Positions 61,561 through 64,000 of a DNA stretch of 64,000 nt are shown piece after piece. The stretch is from Sipunculus nudus (taxonomy: Eukaryota > Annelida > Sipuncula > Golfingiida > Sipunculidae). Position numbers and translations under genes: made by a program. Position 1 is the stretch's first letter. The number at the start of each line of letters is the position of its first letter. The stretch spans positions 56,554,118 through 56,618,117 of the forward strand of contig CM049317.1 in assembly GCA_026874595.1 (NCBI GenBank), given 5' to 3'. The notes under the pieces were generated by a model. That model made no database searches. It saw only the letters and a program-made list of their open reading frames with translations, and was not told where the DNA came from.

Positions 61561-63288
61561 CGCGGAAGGGCTGTAAAATTTAACCACCCATGAAAATCAT
61601 CAAACATCTAATGCACTGACCAAGGCACAGTAGTCTATTTATTGGCCACTATTGAACTAACTTTTGTCACTTAAATTTATTGCACGTTTCGAGTCACGGA
61701 AAAATTATCGGCTTCCGTTCTAGCCAGCATTGATCCCATAACAAGAGAAAAGTATTGAATGTAGAAGAAAGCCCTGTCTTATGCCGGTTACGAGATGAAT
61801 AATTCACATCAAAGTAATGTTTTGGGCTTTTCACCCATCTCGATAAGTGGCATCAGTCTTTTTAACTACGCCCCTTTTAATTGATGAGGCACAAGCTTTT
61901 AGTTATTGCCATTGCTTGTCTTATTATATGGATGCATTTTTGTTCATTTCAGTGTAATTGCTTGTGAAATATTCAGATGTTTCCAGGCTTTTACATTAGG
62001 AGAGACCTTCTTGGTACTGTTGTGAACAGGTAGTAAGAAAAATTTTCAAATGGAAAATCATTTAGAAGACGAAAATAAAAGGTAAAACGTCTGTCTTGAA
62101 TATCCTGTGCTGATTAAAGATTTTATATTATTTGTACATTATTTATTTTCATATCGAATCCACATAAAATGTAGTGTAAATAAAGTAATATATGAAATAT
62201 ATTGAGACAACACTTCCTATAAATTGTTGAATTTGGTTAAATTGGTCAAAATGATCATTTCTGAATCAAAATGAAATCACTGAACGTGCATATATTCATG
62301 CTTCAGTTTAAATCACTGGCAACATATCATTACTATCTTGTGTAATAAATAAATTTTCGGCTGTCACTTCTATATAATAGACAAAGATTTCATTTTCTCT
62401 GTAACAAATCCTGATACCTATGCCAAATGAAGACAAGAACAACGATTTAATAAGAGAAACCAGCCTATATGCTTTTGATCGTATGTAACGTATGTATGCA
62501 ATGGTAACATAATTTGATGATTGAAAGAAAATAGTGGCAGAAGATCGATTACCAATCGATTATGCCATGTCTTATGCAGATTAAGAAGACGCATGCACAC
62601 TCTTGTATCTTTTTAAAACAAAAACTAATTAATAAAGTATATTTGCGATAATACAAATGAGGCTTGGTTATAAATATATTTTGGACTCTTCTCAAGGTAA
62701 ATATGGTATTTCGTGTATGTTTTTCGTGTGTCTTTGTCAGAACTGAAAGAACTACATATTTATACCGATGTATAATTGTTTATGTTCCTTGACAACATGA
62801 AATCCAACGAGTTTCATCGAATAAGAAAAAGACCAATCATCTATATAATCGATCAGTCGGCACAGCACTGGAATATATAGGCAATATTTGGTACTCTGCA
62901 GGAAACACGACAATGTATTGTGAAAGCACAGGTCTTTTTCCATGTTGATTTATCACTGCATCATGTGATTACTCCTGTGTAGTCACTTTATGAAAAGCAT
63001 GGGCCATTAATTGGTTATCTACAATTTGATAAAAAATCAGGAAACTTGATAAATTAGTATTTTTGAGGCATACTATGACTACATATAAGGGAAATACATG
63101 AATGAAATATGAGAGTAATACGAATAGTCCTTGCAACACTCATAGCTGTGGGGACGTAGTATATACAGGTGATAGTTCAATTATCCTTGAGGATCTTGAA
63201 CTGATTTGTTGTTAAATACATTGTCTATATGATGCAGAAAAAAGTACTGGAACATATTTTTACATTTGTTTTCAATTATAATTTCCAG
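61561..63288. other. Gene-free flank upstream of Hox3
   Basis: AT-rich sequence. Short frames (62418-62600, 62752-62943) carry no known domain. Nothing else recognised. Confidence 0.6.
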
Positions 63289-63340
63289 GATATCAACAGA
63301 ATAGCTTCACCAACAGACGCAGAAAGACCAGATCATATTG
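63289..63340 (+). other. Exon-like segment (weak)
   Basis: ATAATTTCCAG| precedes 52 bases and |GTAGGTTT follows, giving good acceptor and donor matches in the plus orientation. In frame it would read DINRIASPTDAERPDHI. It could be an exon of an antisense noncoding transcript or chance. No neighbouring exon was found. Confidence 0.15.
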
Positions 63341-63559
63341 GTAGGTTTATACTTATATGCTTCTTTTTCGGTCTATCGGAGTGCTATTTTACAAAACATG
63401 ACCAAATGTGTAGATGAATTAAATCCTAGTTTTACAAAAGGTTTATATATTTCTGTGCTACATAAAGTGCAACATCTGTCTTTGCTTTAATGCTTATGCA
63501 AAAGAGCGGTTTTGACGTACTTGCGTGGAATAAATCAGTCAGTATTTTTTAAGGGCATG

Positions 63560-63840
63560 GAAATACGGTAAAATGTCTTAAGACACGAATCACTCTGAGA
63601 AGAGGGTTTGATAGGGATTGGAACCGTATCGCCTTAGAAGAAGCCGGAATGACGCTCTTTTGTGACCACGCCCAATCAGTGGATTATAGATGGGTTTTTG
63701 AAATCGTAGGATTGTGAAATCGGCAAAGAAGGCTAACCTAAGTAAGGGCGGATTTGCACTTATCAACGAATCGTTTTCATACTGTATAGCCTCGTCATTT
63801 CGCAATCATCGAAACCAATAGATTTTTGGCGGGTTAAGAA
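63560..63840. promoter_or_regulatory. GC-richer block near the window end
   Basis: GTGACCACGCCCAATCAGTG (63661-63680) combines a KLF-like CCACGCCC with CCAATCAG, followed by GGATTATAG. A G18 run lies at 63843-63860. The minus frame at 63590-63805 has no known domain. Confidence 0.25.
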
Positions 63841-64000
63841 TTGGGGGGGGGGGGGGGGGCGCTAGCGTATGGTGATGGTAAAAGGTTAGTCAAGGACTAA
63901 TTTAAAAACATCGATAATAGTGCATATTGCGCCAGTCGTAAGTCTGAACTCATTAAACTAGGGAGAAACGAAATCATTCGTAAATATTCATTATGAGTTT

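Noticed and set aside
61221-64000. miR-993 or miR-10 between Hox3 and the Hox4 side
   Set aside because: I looked by eye for the TACCCTGTAG and GAAGCTCG mature cores on both strands and found none here.

Overview
The window is animal nuclear DNA carrying one clearly recognisable protein-coding gene: an anterior Hox gene, Hox3, on the minus strand (coding limits 48907-61220). Coding exon 1 (60764-61220) holds the conserved N-terminal MQKAYY block and the hexapeptide FPWMKESRQ. Coding exon 2 (48907-49637) holds the Hox3-type homeodomain and the family's C-terminal PKLTHL. The exons join in phase across an 11.1 kb intron (CAG|GTAAGA donor, tgtttag| acceptor). A protostome, most likely a molluscan (lophotrochozoan), source fits the Hox3 sequence together with the repeat landscape: very abundant (TA)n arrays, tRNA-derived SINEs, short hAT-like and other MITEs, and arrays of AGGTCA-type half-sites. 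The species cannot be fixed from the sequence alone.

Layout. Positions 1-48.9 kb lie 3' of Hox3. In a canonical, collinear Hox cluster this is the Hox2 side, but no second homeobox is present. This part is AT-rich and gene-free as far as I can see. It holds dozens of microsatellites, a MITE at 4.04-4.53 kb, arrays of a roughly 290-bp half-site-rich repeat in opposite orientations at 8.3-9.2 and 11.0-12.0 kb, and a SINE at 15.9-16.2 kb. It also holds a 27-bp minisatellite at 16.4-16.7 kb, a hAT MITE with 8-bp duplications at 20.1-20.3 kb, a perfect 79-bp palindrome at 27.9 kb, and an inverted pair of ~0.9 kb foldback-type elements at 37.5-38.4 and 45.2-46.0 kb. A cluster of tRNA-derived fragments sits at 42.5-43.3 kb. 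Several GC-richer, low-repeat islands (2.45-3.0, 25.45-25.9, 38.74-38.97, 39.6-39.86, 41.28-41.64 kb) are candidate cis-regulatory elements; the last contains a perfect PBX-PREP/MEIS composite site.

48.9-61.2 kb is Hox3. Its intron carries further candidate enhancer islands (52.1-52.64, 52.86-53.33, 55.29-55.42, 56.85-57.06, 59.94-60.3 kb). 61.2-61.6 kb is the 5' flank, with a strong splice acceptor suggesting an untranslated first exon further upstream. 61.6-64 kb is gene-free sequence on the expected Hox4 side.

How it works together: this is a Hox-cluster domain with one transcription-factor gene and a large amount of potential regulatory DNA, partly colonised by small non-autonomous repeats. 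No operon, CRISPR array, transposase, reverse transcriptase or intact viral gene was seen.
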